64,000 nt of DNA from Corylus avellana (lineage: Eukaryota; Streptophyta; Magnoliopsida; Fagales; Betulaceae), in contig NC_081544.1 in assembly GCF_901000735.1 (NCBI RefSeq), positions 35,973,235-36,037,234 on the forward strand, in the 5' to 3' direction. The notes beneath the pieces are model-generated. The model did no database searches, had not been told where the DNA came from, and was given only the letters and a program-made list of their open reading frames with translations. Shown here piece after piece: positions 49,831-61,727 of this stretch (within the stretch, counting starts at the first letter, position 1; every line of letters starts with the position of its first letter). The position numbers and the translations under genes are program-made.

Positions 49831-51377
49831 AACCCTTTCTAGCCTATTTAATGGATTAAATTGATCTAAATTATTGGTATGACCAAAATTAGCAAAATTA
49901 CATATCTTATAACTTCTTAAATATTAATAGACATTATTGGTTTTAATTGAGATCTATAGATCACGAGATATTGAGAACTCAAGATACGAGAACTTTAGAT
50001 CTCAAGATCTTGAGATCTCAGTATCTAAAAGCCTTTAAATAGCAGCGGGAAGCAACCCCATAAAAATTTAAAAAAAAAAAAAAGCTTGTTAAATATTAAT
50101 AGTTATTAAAAAAAATTCGATAAATATGATGAAATATTTTATTTTTAAATGTTAAATATCCTTAAATAAAAAAAATTAAAAAAAAGGGAAAAAATAAATA
50201 TGTTGAATTGAAAATCGCTCCAAACTTTGAGAGGGTAAAGTATATTTTTTTCCCTTTTTTATTTTTTATTTTAAAAAAAATTAAACAAAATTTTTTAATT
50301 TTTTGTTTAAAAACGAAAATTTTTATTTAAATAAAAAAAAACTATTTTTTTATTTAGTTTTAAAAAACAAAAAATTTCATTTTATTAAACGAAAATTTTA
50401 TTTTTTTAAACGTAAATTTTTATTTAAATAAAATTATAAAAACAAAATTAAAAAAAAAAAATGAAAATTTTCAATTTTTTTTTTTTTAAATTGGCCATCG
50501 TTTATTTTTTATTTTTTATTTTTGGTTAGTTTTAGGTTTTTTCTAGAAGTTTTATTTACTTATTTTTTTTTTTAATTTTACTAAGGGTAATTTCTTCATT
50601 GGAAAAAATATTGACAATTTTTGGTAGTTTGGGGGGGACATTGTAAATTGAGTGGTAGTTTGAGGAGGTTATGTGGACTTTCCCCTTTTTGTTTTAACTT
50701 AGAGTTCAATAATTTGTAATGTTCGATCAAAGTTTTTACCAAGCCTAAAATATCTAACCAAAATCGCTGCATGAAAATATAAGAGATCGTTAAAGATGGG
50801 AAAGACTGGTCAATTTCTTTTAGAGATGAACTGTTTGTAAAAAATGGAACTCATTACCTTAATTGGAAACTGCTTAGTCTCTTGAAATTCGACTAAAACA
50901 AGTTTGGAAGTAAGTTTTGATAAGAATAAATTATATTAAAAAAAAAGAAGAAGCATAAATAATGTTAATTATGCATTTTCATAACTAGATTAATGACAAT
51001 CAATTTAATAATCAATATCTAATTATATATAATCATAATTAATAAAAATAATCCAACTTCTCATAGCAATAAAAAAAAAAAAAAATTAATACTACATTCT
51101 AACAAATAACATGATAAAACCATCCTACTATGCATTAACACTAATTATTAATAGAATGAGAAGTAGATAGAATTGAAATGTAATTTAAATTTATATAGGT
51201 TATGCAAACTAACACGAGATTAGGAAATTAAGTAATTGTGTCCAATCGTCGTCGATTTGATCTATTTTGACTCTAATATGCTAATTTCATATTTTGTTCC
51301 TTTCGAGTTCACGGTTCATATAGAAAATTGCAAGCACGATACTCCCACACCCACACCCACATATATTGGATGCCTTT
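49831..51377. other. Intergenic, no gene seen
   Basis: Very AT-rich. It contains a perfect 22-bp palindrome at 49997-50018 and, near 50600-50690, a diverged piece of the MITE family found at 34731-35199 (GGTAGTTTGGGGG and GGTAGTTTGAGGAGG). The part next to 49830 would have been the CNL promoter. Confidence 0.5.
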
Positions 51378-52073
51378 TGATATCTCCATATAATCCGACG
51401 TACTATATTAAAAAGATACATCATTCAAAAGCAAAATTAATTATTATATCTTAAAGTTGTTTTTTTTGTTTTTATCTTGAATTCTAAAAGCTTAAGCTGA
51501 TAAGAAATTGTGAATTTAATTATTTATTTAGAGAAATGCAAGTACCAAATTTTTTACCAATAGATGGAGTGCTTATTTATTAAAGATGATCAATAAAAAT
51601 AAATGCTATACTATTAGTAGACTTATAAGTTACACAATATTTTGGTACTCATCACTTAATAAAAGATTTGATACGCACATGCAACTTTTAATTGAAATTA
51701 GGGGTAAGTTATAGAGTAAAGGTTTGAAATCAAAACATTTGTTATAATATCATGTTAAATCACTAATTATCTAAAAAGTTTAAACTTAAAGGAAATAATG
51801 AATTTAATAATTTAATTAATATTTTGATAACGACAATTAAAACTTAACTTGTTAATTTTTCAACTTGGAAAATCTACTCTTTTTTAATTTAATTTAAATC
51901 GAAGTGAATAGCATAATACTAAACAACCAATAAATAGGTATTAACTTTGGGTTCATGTACTTGTACCATCGATACTAATTAGATCTTTCCATCAAATCTC
52001 GCATGCACTATTTTTTTTGGTTTGTTGTTTCCCTTCCTTCTTAATTTTAAGGCTACCATGCAAGCTTAATTAA
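51378..52073. repeat. Upstream region of the HMA-like gene, partly shared with 44950-45185
   Basis: It holds the two blocks listed for 44940-45350 and, at 51735-51835, a copy of the TGTTAAATCAC dispersed repeat. No gene. Confidence 0.55.
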
Positions 52074-52087
52074 TATATATATAAAAG
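52074..52087 (+). promoter_or_regulatory. Likely TATA box of the HMA-like gene
   Basis: TATATATATAAAAG lies 52-65 bases upstream of the ATG at 52139. That spacing allows a leader of roughly 20-35 bases. Confidence 0.5.
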
Positions 52088-52138
52088 ATAAGTGAACAGA
52101 AAAAAAATAGGAATAAGCGAATGTCAAAAGTTTGAACT

Positions 52139-52986
52139 ATGTCTTTCAAGCGGTGTCTACTTAAACAAATTGAAAAAGCACAAAAAGCGCTTGATGATCC
52201 TAAACCCCCCTCGGAGGAAGAATTAGAACGAGATGTATGTTAATGTATAGGATCAAAGTGCAAGAATCTAATCATATTTTAATTTGCTTGTTAACATTTT
52301 GTTTGTTTGTCTGTTTTTTGTTCATCATTTTGCATATATGGCTTCAATAACTTATTAACTTTGGTGCCCTTAATTCCTCTTGCTTCAGGGGATCAGAGTG
52401 GTCATCGGGGTCAACAAGTGTTGTAACGATTGTTTTTGTCGTCTCTCGAAGCGCTGTAAGGCTATGCCAGGTACAACTTTATCCAAATCAATCCTTTTTC
52501 TCAATTGATTCTCATATAAGTATTTTGAGATTTGTGCTTGGTTTGTTTCGGCACAAAATAATTTTCAAAAAATGTTTTTATTTTTTATTTTTCAGTATTT
52601 GGTAGGACTAAAAATATATTTTATTTCTTGTTGAAAATATTTTATGAGCCTTAAATATATCTAATACGAGCTACTATAAATTCTTAGGTGTTTCTAAAGT
52701 CGATCTTGTAGATGATCTTAATGAGAGGGAATGCACAGTAGCTTTGACCGGTGTGTTTAGCGTAGCAAAACTCAAGAAATGGTTCTGGAACCAATACAAC
52801 AAAGTGATAAGAATTGTCGAGGAAGAAAAGATAGGAGGAGGAGCAGCAGCAGCAGCAGGTGTTGAACAGGAGGAGGAAGAGAAGGTGGAGGACGACGATG
52901 ATGATGAGATCTTTTCTTCTCCGATCGCCGAGATATCGATGAATAATTGCGAAGTTCAACAAGATCACGGAGAGGAGGTTGACTGA
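52139..52986 (+). CDS. Degenerate heavy-metal-associated (HMA-like) domain protein, 3 exons
   Basis: Coding exons are 52139-52234, 52389-52470 and 52688-52986, joined in phase by GTATGT/CTTCAG and GTACAA/CTTAG sites, giving 158 aa. The N-terminal 32 residues are charged. Residues 33-105 or so have the length and pattern of an HMA ferredoxin-like fold: strand RVVIGVN, a cysteine-rich loop KCCNDCFCR, a helix, then GVSKVDLVDDLNE and TVALTGVFSVAKLKKW. Canonical HMA proteins have MxCxxC at the loop; here the methionine is missing and the cysteines are rearranged (CCNDCFC). The tail holds five alanines, then acidic runs (EEEE, DDDDD), with no CaaX box. It may bind a partner rather than copper. It lies 4 kb upstream of a HIPP gene in the same orientation. 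The initiator is the only ATG that opens into the first donor site. Confidence 0.78.
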
Positions 52987-53982
52987 CACAAGCAATGAAG
53001 GAAGCGTACGTTGAACAAGCACAAACAGGAAGGGAAAGCAAATAAATATTGGATTATTGTGAGGGGAGATAAAATAATTATGGGATGAAGAAAACTTCGT
53101 TTGTGAATGATCCATATATTGTATTGAAAGTTGCATTTATATGATTTTTGTTAGAATATATGCAATTATTTTCGCATCATCATTATTTCAACAATTTTTT
53201 ACAATAATTTTTAATATGAATAAATTTTTTCTTTAAATTATATATATATTTTTTCTCACGTATATTCTTAATAGGATTAACATAGAATCACGAAATATTC
53301 AATGTTAAAGAAGCTAGAGACCATACTTAATTATCTTAGGAATTTTTTTTTTAAATAGGGCTGACAATTTTTAACACAATTCGTGAACTTGATACAAATT
53401 CAACACAAAATTAATGAGTTGGATTGATGGGCTTGTCATAGTGGAACCAATATTTGAGAAGAAGATACTGAACATAACTTAAAAAATAAATAAATAAAAA
53501 ATAAAAAATAAAAAAGTAAAAAGTAAAAAATTATTTTCAAAGGGATGAACTCATTAAAAATATAAAATTTAGTTGAATTTTAAAATTTTATAGATTTTTT
53601 TTTTTATATATAATAATTTTGAGGGGATTACCGTCTCCCAAGGCCAGGGCAGGTCTACCTCTGTTGCCCTAGCTTCTCTCCTGGTAAGTGATAACATCAT
53701 AAACCATGCCTCCATAGCCATGAAACTCTACTATCATTCAAAGGGGGAAAAGAAGAAACCATTGGAATTGTGATTAATTTCAGGAAATCTGCTTTCGTTG
53801 TCATCACTAATCCAAGTTATAAGACTAAGAAATTTTGGAAAAGAATGAATTAATATGTAGTACATGTGAATAATGGCCTCAATAAAACAAATGATATTTG
53901 TGTCATTTTATATATTACTGAGAAATCATACAAATGCTTCGATAATGGACAAGCTTGGACATCCAGAGATGAAAGATAAACC
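52987..53982. other. Intergenic, no gene seen
   Basis: The 3' flank of the HMA-like gene. A dispersed AACTTGATACAAATTCAACAC block lies near 53390. A segment at about 53620-53690 with GGCCAGGGCAGG and TTGCCCTAG resembles a DNA-transposon end. No coding signal. Confidence 0.45.
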
Positions 53983-56085
53983 AACTAGAAGAATTATTTA
54001 ATGATGATGTGTGCCAACATGACAAATTATGCGGTCATTGTGAACGGAACCCCAACGGGGAGGATCACCCCTTCTAGGGGAATGAGGCAAGGGACCCTTT
54101 GTCTCCATACTTATTTATTATTTGTGCGGAAGGATTGAAAAATGATGACAAAAATCCTAAGTATCTATGAGGCTATCTCGGGTTAGAGACTAAACAAGGA
54201 TAAAACATCCCATTTTTTCAATCGGAATCAAATACCACTGAAGCAATGAAGATTTTTTTTTGGAGAGTTCGAGGATATATGCGTCTCAAAGTTACGATCA
54301 ATACCTGGGCCTCCTAGCTCTTGTTGGAAAGTCTAGGAGCCAAGCTTTTAATGGGATCAAAGATCGTGTATGGAAAAGGTTGCAAGATCGGAAGCTGAAA
54401 TCCTACTAAAGGTGATTATCCAAGCCAACCCGACGTATAGTATGAGCATCTTTATGCTTCCAAAGGGCCTATGTTCGGACATAAATTCTTTAATGCAGAA
54501 ATTCTGGTGGACCCAAAAGGATAAAGCAAAAAGTATCAATTGGATGAGTTGGAAGAGAATGAGAGTTCCAAAAAATAGAGGTGGGATGGGTTTCCGGGAC
54601 CTCCAATGCTTTAACAAGGCTTTGTTAGCAAAACAATGTTAGTGACTTTTCCAAAACCCGAACAGTTTACCTTCAAAAATATTGAGAGCAAAATACTATC
54701 CCGGATGTTCCATTTTGGAGGCACAAAAGGGTAATCACCCTTCTTTTGCTTGGAAAAGTATTCAAGTGGCGTGAGAACTAAGAAGGGAAGGTCTTGTCTG
54801 GAGAATTGGAGATGGCAGCAAGGTGAGGATTTGGGGAGAAAAATGGGTTCCTATACCATCTACATACATGATACACTCCCTTCCACGGGCCCTGATGAAG
54901 TGGCAGCGATCAAAACAATCCCCATTACCTACACTAGCCAGCCTGACACTCAGATTTGGAGGAAAATGGCTTTGGGGATTTTTTTTTTCATTTAGAAGTG
55001 CATACTATCTTGCTAAGGAAAGAGAGGAAAGGCATCAACCAGGAAGCTCATCATGGGTTGAACACAGTGAGATATGGACGATGATAATGGCAATGGAGCT
55101 TCCAAAATGCGGCAACAAACTTCATGTGGCGGGCTTGCCATAATCTGCTGCCTACCAAGGGTAATTTGTTCAGGCGCAAAGTGGTCTCGAACTCATTGTG
55201 CCCCATTTGCAACATGGAGGAAGAAACGGTGTTTCATATTTTATGGACATGTCCATCAGCCGTGGATGTCTGGGGGGCTAGTGAGAGATGTTTCCAAAAA
55301 GGTTCTCTGCACGACCCTGACATATTACGAGTTGTAGAGGGTTTTTTAAATAATTATGGAAAGGAAGCTTTGACTGTTTTTGTGGACACGGCTCGACGAA
55401 TATGGTTCCGCAGAAATGAGGTGATACACAGGGGAGTGTTCTCTCATCCGAACGCAATTGTTGGTGAAAATAAGAAGGCTGTAGAGGAATACTGTCAAGC
55501 AAATGCCACTGTGCAAGGAAAAAGAGTATATGAAAGTAGCATGCCATTGAGATGGATTGTACCACCTCCTGGTTGGTGCAAGGCTAACTGGGACTTGGGC
55601 CTTGACAAACAACCTGAGCGTTTTGGAATGGGAGTCGTGGTGCGTGATCAGATGGGAGATATAGTCATAGCCAGTTGCACAACGAGACCGGGGATTCCTG
55701 ACCCAACATCTGCTGAAGCTATGGGAGCTCTATTCGCTGCTTCTTTCTGGCAACAAATAGGTATTCGACGATTAATTTTGGAGGGAGATGCTCAAGTTAT
55801 AGTGAAGGTTGTGGCGGGACTGGAAGGCAATGGCACTCGGTTTGTGCGCATTGTGGATGGCACCAGAAAGACTCTCGACACCTTTCAAGGATGGTAGTGT
55901 GTTTTTATTAGTAGAAAGTGTAATATGACTGCCTCTTTTGCTTTGTCAGCAAAGGAGACTAGATAAAATTTGGCCGGAGGAAACTCTTGAATGTATCTGT
56001 GATATTATTTTGATAGAAAAATTACTCTGTCAATGATTGATTAATGAAATCCATTATATTAAAAAAAAACTAGAAGAATTATTTA
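53983..56085 (+). mobile_element. 5'-truncated L1-type LINE with 18-bp target duplication
   Basis: The 18-bp sequence AACTAGAAGAATTATTTA is repeated exactly at 53983-54000 and 56068-56085, and the inserted body is 54001-56067. It starts inside the reverse-transcriptase domain (VNGTP, then RQG at about 54084-54092) and ends in an A run after a typical AT-rich 3' end. A frameshift follows RQG near 54091. The thumb region is readable at 54370-54642 (KFWW, GGMGFRDLQCFNKALLAKQ). A zinc-knuckle zf-RVT (CPIC...H..W.C) and a plant-type RNase H domain lie in the frame 55124-55897, which ends early at TAG 55895-55897. Endonuclease and ORF1 are absent. It cannot move itself. Confidence 0.92.
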
Positions 56086-56808
56086 CACTATTAATTTCAC
56101 AACGAGAAGAAGAGGAGGTAAATAAAAAATAACCAAAAGCAGTAATTCTTTTACAAGTGCAATTATTATAATTATAAGAAAACAGAAATAAGTGCAAATT
56201 AAAGCTGAGAATTTACTTTTCTTAACGCCTAGGTATATATGTTCTTGTAACTGAACTTTTATTCCTTACAAATTTATTACCAATAAATCCAAGGCTCTAT
56301 GAGTGGTAATGCTGTATAAATTTCCTTAACTTTGGGCAACCCAAAATTACTTCTGAGGTCTTATATTTCAATGACAATTTTCGGATGTTAAAATCATTTG
56401 TTTCATGAACAGTTTGGAATTATCAACTCGATCCATAGTTGGAATTGCATTAATTTGTCAAAGATTAATGAGAATTAAAAAACTACCACATATAAACGAT
56501 ATTGGCTAATTAGGTAACATAGTAACCCCATCTATATCCAATGCAATTACAGTCACAGAGTTAATGAAAAAATTAGAAATTTTTCATCTGCTTGAACTGC
56601 TAATAATTAGTCCAATAACATATTTATAAAATCTGTGAGATACAACTTAGAGTAGACAAATATTGGAGCAATTCCTCAAGAGATAAATAGAACCAGAGAG
56701 AGATCAGAGACAACCTCATTTAAATGTCATTTTGAGGTACGTACCTTCCATGTAAAACTTGGCAATTTTTGTTCATCAACCCAACCTGACCTTGAAGAGA
56801 TAGAAGCC
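56086..56808. other. Upstream region of the HIPP gene
   Basis: 56150-56275 resembles 45218-45345. The remainder (56280-56650) has weak, frame-broken similarity in style to NLR LRR sequence but nothing I can assign. The promoter and leader of the gene at 56809 must lie here. Confidence 0.45.
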
Positions 56809-58058
56809 ATGGGAAAGGTACTGAAACACCTCATAGATACTTCAAAAACCATTTATTTTAACGGTATTATTAAATCTTATTCTTTTCGCTAGGGAAAAAA
56901 CAATCAAAAGACACAAAATGGAGCCCAAAAGGAAGAGAAAAACGACCAGGGTGATGGGGAGAAGAAGCAAGAGAAGGCTGATACCAAAAAAGAGGAACAA
57001 AAGGAAGAGAAGAAGACAGATAAGTCGGGCAAAGATATTGTGTTGAAAGCATACATGCACTGCGAAGGATGCTGTAAAAAAGTTTCCAAATGCTTGAAAA
57101 GTCTTGATGGTAATGCTTGACGATATCTATATTAATTTTTCTGTCTATATATCTTCGTTAGTTTATTTGTTTTGATAATAAAATTAATTTGTGCATTCGA
57201 ATGATTAGGCGTTGAAGATGTCACCATAGATATTGCAAATCACAGGGTGGTTGTGAAGGGCAAAAGAGCCGATCCACAGAAAGCCTTGCAAAGGCTTCGG
57301 AACAAGTATAGTAGAAACGTTGAGCTTATCTCTCCGCTGCCAAAATCCAATAATGAAAAGAAAAAAGAACCCGAAAAGAAGAAAGAGGAGGTCAATTACC
57401 TACAAAACATTTTTCTTTTTTTTTTTTTTTAAAAAAAGAAAGAAATTCATCCTGTGTCTTGTGCGCACAGGAAGCAAACTGAGGGTGTTACATCAATAGT
57501 TCGGGATTGTGCTACACTCTAGCTTGCATTTTGTGCACAAAGCAAATTAAAATCTTTCTCTTACTCTTGATTTTCTTTTTGCAGGTCCAAGTGAAGGTTG
57601 TGGCCCTCAAAATGTACATGCATTGTGAAGGTTGTGCAAATGATATCAAGAAAAATATAGAGAGAATGAAAGGTAAATCTATATTTGATTCAATTTTTCT
57701 TTGGAATGAATATGATAGAGTGAAAATAAGATTTTAATTATTTTTTTTTCCCGGAAAATTTTGCAAATTAGGAATCCTAACAGTGGAAGCAAATATGGAA
57801 ACCTCACGAGTGACGGTGAGGGGAGTGTTCGACCCACCAAAACTCGTTGAAATCATCAAGAAGCGACTTGGAAAACACGTAGAGATTGTGAAGCAAGAAC
57901 ATGCAGAGAAAGGATCACATGACAAGAGTAACAAAAAAGATGCAGAAGGGGAAAAAGGGGGAAATGTTTTCCAATATCCTCCCCAATACTCAACCCAACA
58001 TATTTATCCCAACCAAATGTTTAGTGATGAAAACGTTTTTTCATGCTCAATAATGTGA
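56809..58058 (+). CDS. Heavy-metal-associated isoprenylated plant protein (HIPP), two HMA domains
   Basis: Coding exons are 56809-56817 (MGK only), 56893-57109, 57209-57390, 57585-57672 and 57772-58058, all in phase, giving 260 aa. The order is a lysine/glutamate-rich N-terminus (residues 4-50), HMA domain 1 with MHCEGC (C60, C63), a basic linker (KKKEPEKKKEE), HMA domain 2 with MHCEGC (C150, C153), a charged segment, and a P/Q/Y-rich tail ending in the CaaX box CSIM (257-260). HIPPs bind transition metals or protein partners and are farnesylated at the CaaX cysteine, which directs them to membranes or the nucleus. Some are targets of pathogen effectors. All key residues are intact, so it looks functional. 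It lies 4 kb downstream of a degenerate HMA-like gene, with a LINE between. Confidence 0.94.
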
Positions 58059-59246
58059 AATATATATATGAGTCTATAATTTAATGAGAGAGTGAGCGTG
58101 TGAAAGGCAAAAAAAATGTTTCGTCTATTTCTCTTTTCATTTGTTTTGGTGGATGAACTCACAATTTTTTCTTTTTTTTTCTTCTACATGTAATATTGCA
58201 AGAAGTGCTACTTTCCATTAGAGGTTGATTTTCGTGAACAAAGTCTTCCTTTAAATTAAATTGGAAAAAATTGCTTAAAATCCAATGCATTAAACTGATA
58301 TATGTTTTTAGACTAAATTGAATGAAATTACTTCCCTCCAATTTGATGGAGGATAATGTAATCAATTTCTTTTAACATGATAAATTAAATTTCATTTTCA
58401 TGAACATTACTTGGATATATAGTTCATTGAAAAAGAACCATTGCAATCACGTCAAAACTAGACTTTTACACTTTCTATATATCACCAAATGGTCCAAATC
58501 CAAACCCAAATCCACGGAGTGAGAGGGACATGGGCAAGAATTGAATGTTATATATATATATATATATATATAACAACCAACTTTGGAGATGTTATGCTGT
58601 ATTAATTATAGTCTCCTTATTTGAGAAACTGAGAATAGGAAATAATCATCAATGTTTAGTAATTAATGATAATTATGAATTGTTTTCCCAAAAATTTACA
58701 ATCATAATTACGTTCTTAATAACCAGAGCTTAAAAACGCTTTTCACCCAATAAAACAAAATAAAATTTTTACCTTAAAAAAAAAACTCAAATGAGAGAGT
58801 CATCTCATCTGAATAGAATACTGTCATAATTTCCATGGCTTTCTATTCTCCAACGGTTACAGGAATTAATCTTTTAATGGAACAATAGGACGTCGTCAAA
58901 TGGGGTTCGACCATCGCCGGCCTTATATTTCAGTGAAGATCTGATTGGTAATTGTACGTACTAAATCGAGATGTTATTGGAGGGGAGAGACTGGTCGACC
59001 AACCCCACATTGTTTTTGAAGGCATAAAGCATATTATTGCCAACTAAGATCTAACACCAGCAACGTCTAGTTGAGAATATTTATTAAATTATATTTTTAT
59101 TTTTATTTTATTATCTTGGCTCAGGTTAGCTGGTGATGGTCCACAGACTCAACACGGTCAGACTGGGCGTCCTAGAGACACTAAACGCCACAGATTTCGC
59201 CACGTGTCTAAATTCTCCCGCTTCGTGCATCTATCCGTTAACCCTA

Positions 59247-59277
<31 letters not shown>

Positions 59278-59401
59278 CTCCCTCCTCTCTCTCTCTCTGC
59301 AACTCGTCCTCTCCCCGTTGAAGAAGAAGAAGAACAGAAAAAGTCAAGATTAGAAAGAAAAAGGATTTATTGAAAAGAAAAAAAGAAAAAAGATTTTGGA
59401 A
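58059..59401. other. Intergenic, HIPP 3' flank and OTU promoter
   Basis: AT-rich with an (AT)n run at about 58550-58571. No gene seen. The last 250 bases become GC- and pyrimidine-rich as expected of a promoter and leader. Confidence 0.5.
59246..59298. repeat. (CT)n pyrimidine tract upstream of the OTU gene
   Basis: Two CT runs separated by CCCTCCTCCCTC, ending about 100 bases before the ATG. Pyrimidine patches are common core-promoter or leader elements in plants. Confidence 0.8.
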
Positions 59402-61727
59402 ATGGGGAAATTACTCTGTGATTCGACGACCGTTGCGGAGACATTTCAAACCTCATCACCGACCGTTCCGTGGAGGGACACAAAGTCAGCGCCACTGCCA
59501 GACGCTCTTGATGCGATCGAGGCCGTGGATCTCGTTGACCAGACGACGACCGCCGCCTGGGACGATGTTCACGGGCTGGAGGAGCAGCAGAGGAGCCGCC
59601 TGCAGAGGCTGCACGCCAAGGGCGTGCTGTGGAAACACCCGCAGGACGAGTCCCCCTCGGCTTCGCTGCTCTTCCGGCTCTCCCACGGCGGAGAGGTTTC
59701 GGCCGACGGGAACTGCCTCTTCACGGCGTCGCAGAAGGCCATGGCAGCGCGTGGGCTCGACGCGCGGGAGCTGCGGCGGAGGACGGTGTGGCGGTTCCTG
59801 GAGGACTTTGGATCGTCCGGAGGGGGGGAGAGGGAGGCCATCGACGACGCGATCCGCCACATGTACGCTCCCGATCTGACGAGCGGGTGGGGCATTCACG
59901 TCGTCCAAGAAGTCAAGCTCTTGGCCAAGAAATCCGATCGCTTGGCTTTGGATTCCGCCATTGACGAGCTCGTTCTTCTCGGCATGCAAAGGTTTTTTTT
60001 TTTTTTTCTTTTTCTTTTTGATTCTTAGATCTGTTTCTTTGTTAACAAATTCTCAGATCTGAAAGGTTTCAATTTTTATTTTTATTTTTTAATTTTTTAA
60101 GGGTTTAATGGTCCAATGTTACTGCAGATTTTTGTGGCATTGTAGATTTGTAGTTTATTTGGTTTGTATTTTTATTTTTGTGATTGAAGAGAAACGGCGG
60201 CGGAGTCTATATACAAAGAGCGGTGTATTCTGGTGGATGATGGTCCGAGTTGGGCCAAATACATGTCGATCTCTGGTTCATCTGATGATGAATTTGATAT
60301 CATCACATTGCAGTATACTGAGGAGGGTTTATTATCTGTAGATGAGAACAGAGAAGGCCATGCTGCGGCTTTCGGAGACGATATAGCGATAGAGTGTCTT
60401 GCGACGGAGTTCAAGCGGGAGATATATGTGGTAAGCACAACACTGTTTCTTAGATTCATTGCATTTTGATTCGGATATTCATACTTTGTCTGATTAATAA
60501 AGTTTGGTAATGTGGTTGGTTATATAACTGTTTTTAGGTGTACTTTAACTGGGGTATATCTGATAATATTGAGATTTTGTATGATATTATCTGGTAATTG
60601 TAATAAACTTGTCTTTCATTATTATGGGTTTTACGCATCAGTTTTCATGCTTACTAATGTTGAGGTTGGATTTTCTTGAAGCTATATTTTGTGAATCCCA
60701 ATATTGATTTCTCTTGACAAGAGTATCATTTCAAAATTTCTATGCAATTTTTGAACTAAATATTTTTAAGCATCCAAATCCCAAGGTCATGTAACACGTC
60801 CGAATTCTACTAATTTTACTGTTCTCAAAGAACCAACCATTACTCTTTATATCACAATCACCATCATTGTTGTCACCATGACTTCACTTTATCATTATCA
60901 CCATCTCCATCGGCTGCTGCCACCATCTCTATGCTATTATAACCACCATTACTAATTTACCATCAGCATTGTAACCACTGTTAATACTTTAATTTCTTAA
61001 TTTTGAATATACTCATCCAAACATTGAAAATTTTTCATCTGAAAACAACCTAATGAATAGTAAAAGGAATGTTTAGTTCAACTTGTCTCGCAAAAGTCTT
61101 CATTTTAAGTAGCTATTGCTGGTCATCTTGGAAAATATGTTCTATTTTAAATCTGCTCTTTATGGGGTGCATATACTTCTCAATGCGAAAGGTGATTAAC
61201 CATAATATAATGAGAGGTAATTAGTAGATTGGATGTAGGTAACCACTCTTTGGTTGTAAATAATATATCTTCTTTTAACTTTGGAGAAGAATTTTTGCTT
61301 TGTTAAGTCTTTGGACATTTACACTAAGAATGATGTATCATTGAGTTTCCTAGTTACATTTCTTACAGGTGCAAGCACATGGATCAGATGCAATGGTTGA
61401 TGAAGAGAATTGTGTTTTCTTCCTCCCACATCGTCCAAGGAGTCAAATTTGTGAACCTCCCTTTTTCCTTTTCATGAAAGGAACAGGTAATGGAGCTTTT
61501 CATTTCTGCTTATATAAAAGCACTGGGTGACGATTAACTTTTGTTCACTTACAAATCTCAATTTCCCATGAATGCTTTGGGGTACAACCAACCAGTAGGA
61601 TCTTTAGTTACATTTCTGAGCATTTTTACTTACAGGTTGGTGTGGTGCTGGAGCAGATCACTACGAGCCCTTGATCGCCCATCCTTCTTCGTATGTTTCT
61701 CAGGAGAAGGTTGCAGTGGTACTTTGA
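59402..61727 (+). CDS. OTU-domain cysteine protease (deubiquitinase), 4 exons
   Basis: Coding exons are 59402-59991, 60190-60430, 61369-61486 and 61636-61727, in phase, giving 346 aa. OTU proteases remove ubiquitin from proteins. The catalytic motif SADGNCLF places Asp102 and the nucleophile Cys105. The general-base histidine is His325 in DHYEPL, in the last exon. The residues between hold the usual OTU core, including the segment EIYVVQAHGS. The N-terminal 90 residues are hydrophilic and may be regulatory. The first exon is strongly GC-rich against the AT-rich surroundings. The first donor (AG|GTTTTT, into a T run) is weak and the matching acceptor (TTGAAG) is unusual, so that junction is the least certain. 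The ATG at 59402 is the first in frame. I cannot place it in a numbered Arabidopsis OTU class. Confidence 0.9.
60840..60980. repeat. Degenerate CAC/CAT trinucleotide-rich stretch in OTU intron 2
   Basis: Recurring ATCACCATC and CCACCATTAC words within the 938-bp intron. Not coding. Confidence 0.45.

Noticed and set aside
56280..56650. Possible further NLR LRR fragment upstream of the HIPP
   Set aside because: Only scattered leucine-rich pieces in shifting frames. Too weak to separate from chance.
59486..59989. Minus-strand frame of 167 codons opposite OTU exon 1
   Set aside because: A GC-rich antisense shadow; the plus strand carries the OTU catalytic motif.
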